Shown here: one piece after another, positions 34,155 to 34,244 of the stretch | How the letters are laid out: each line of letters begins with the position of its first letter | How positions within the stretch are numbered: the stretch's first letter is position 1 | DNA from: an uncultured bacterium | Lineage (GTDB): Bacteria > Bacillota_I > Bacilli_A > RFN20 > CAG-826 | Assembly (NCBI GenBank): GCA_949285455.1 | Contig: CASDXP010000009.1 | Span: 1 to 34,244 of the forward strand | Reading direction: 5' to 3' | Length of the DNA stretch: 34,244 bases | Program-made: the position numbers and the translations under genes | The notes under the pieces: model-generated | What the model saw: only the letters and a program-made list of their open reading frames with translations | Told to the model about the DNA's origin: nothing | Databases searched by the model: none

Positions 34155-34175
34155 TGACAAACTCATTGCAACGAA
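34155..34175 (-). repeat. right arm of the 21-bp inverted repeat
   Basis: TGACAAACTCATTGCAACGAA is split here as TGACAAACTC and ATTGCAACGAA; it is the exact reverse complement of 71-91. It lies between divergent ispG and an unseen gene beyond the window. Read towards ispG, it has the same orientation as the left arm has towards the lipoprotein operon. Confidence 0.8.
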
Positions 34176-34207
34176 ACTGTTTTTAAGTTTGTTATCTTTC
34201 TTTGTTT

Positions 34208-34244
34208 TATAATCTAATCGTCTTCTTTGCCTGTTCGAAAGGAG
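34208..34244 (+). promoter_or_regulatory. -10 and ribosome site of a gene starting beyond the window
   Basis: TATAAT at 34208-34213 with no firm -35, then AAAGGAG at 34238-34244 as the last bases. A plus-strand gene should start a few bases after the window ends. Confidence 0.6.

Overview
The window is a dense, AT-rich stretch of chromosome (36 protein genes, almost all on the + strand, many with overlapping ends). It looks like a low-GC monoderm bacterium of the Bacilli/Mollicutes-related lineages, probably an uncultured Erysipelotrichales/RF39-type gut organism. The exact taxon is inference. Supporting signs are HrcA with a CIRCE operator, Lgt with lipobox proteins and no outer-membrane genes, a Firmicutes-type SigA, a dimeric-type glycyl-tRNA synthetase, TrmK/Nif3/CshB/Nfo, and gene order matching the Bacillus subtilis yqeT-yqfY backbone. 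TGA is used as a stop and TGG as Trp, so the code is standard. No rRNA, tRNA, CRISPR array, insertion sequence or phage gene was seen.

Layout. 1-3300: an unrecognised operon of two lipoproteins and a polytopic membrane protein, closed by a strong terminator. 3300-7800: lgt, a Fic-fold protein with a ruined active-site motif and a winged helix, a small one-pass membrane protein, hemW and an orphan membrane protein. 7800-12630: the heat-shock operon hrcA-grpE-dnaK-dnaJ. 12660-15170: an orphan zinc-ribbon membrane protein and an orphan soluble protein sit where prmA-rsmE lie in B. subtilis, followed by mtaB. 15300-16500: rpmF, deoC and rpsU, each close to its own signals. 16540-21400: an accessory block with a C39 peptidase/ABC-type membrane protein lacking its ATPase domain, then DUF362-larC-larB-larE (nickel-pincer cofactor synthesis). 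21420-34080: housekeeping genes ybeY-cdd-era-recO, glyS-dnaG-rpoD-trmK-nif3, convergent ispH, cshB-nfo, convergent ispG.

How the genes work together. HrcA represses the chaperone operon through CIRCE. Lgt lipidates proteins such as the two lipoproteins. DnaG and SigA form the old macromolecular-synthesis pairing. IspG and IspH are the last two steps of the MEP isoprenoid pathway. LarB, LarC and LarE together make the Ni-pincer cofactor, but no LarA-type enzyme is in the window; the DUF362 gene heads the operon instead.

The least explained items are (1) an exact 21-bp inverted repeat at the two ends of the window, (2) the ATPase-less C39 peptidase/transporter, (3) the larA-less lar operon with DUF362, (4) the degenerate Fic protein, and (5) a recurring extended -10 element that places +1 on the start codon of several genes.
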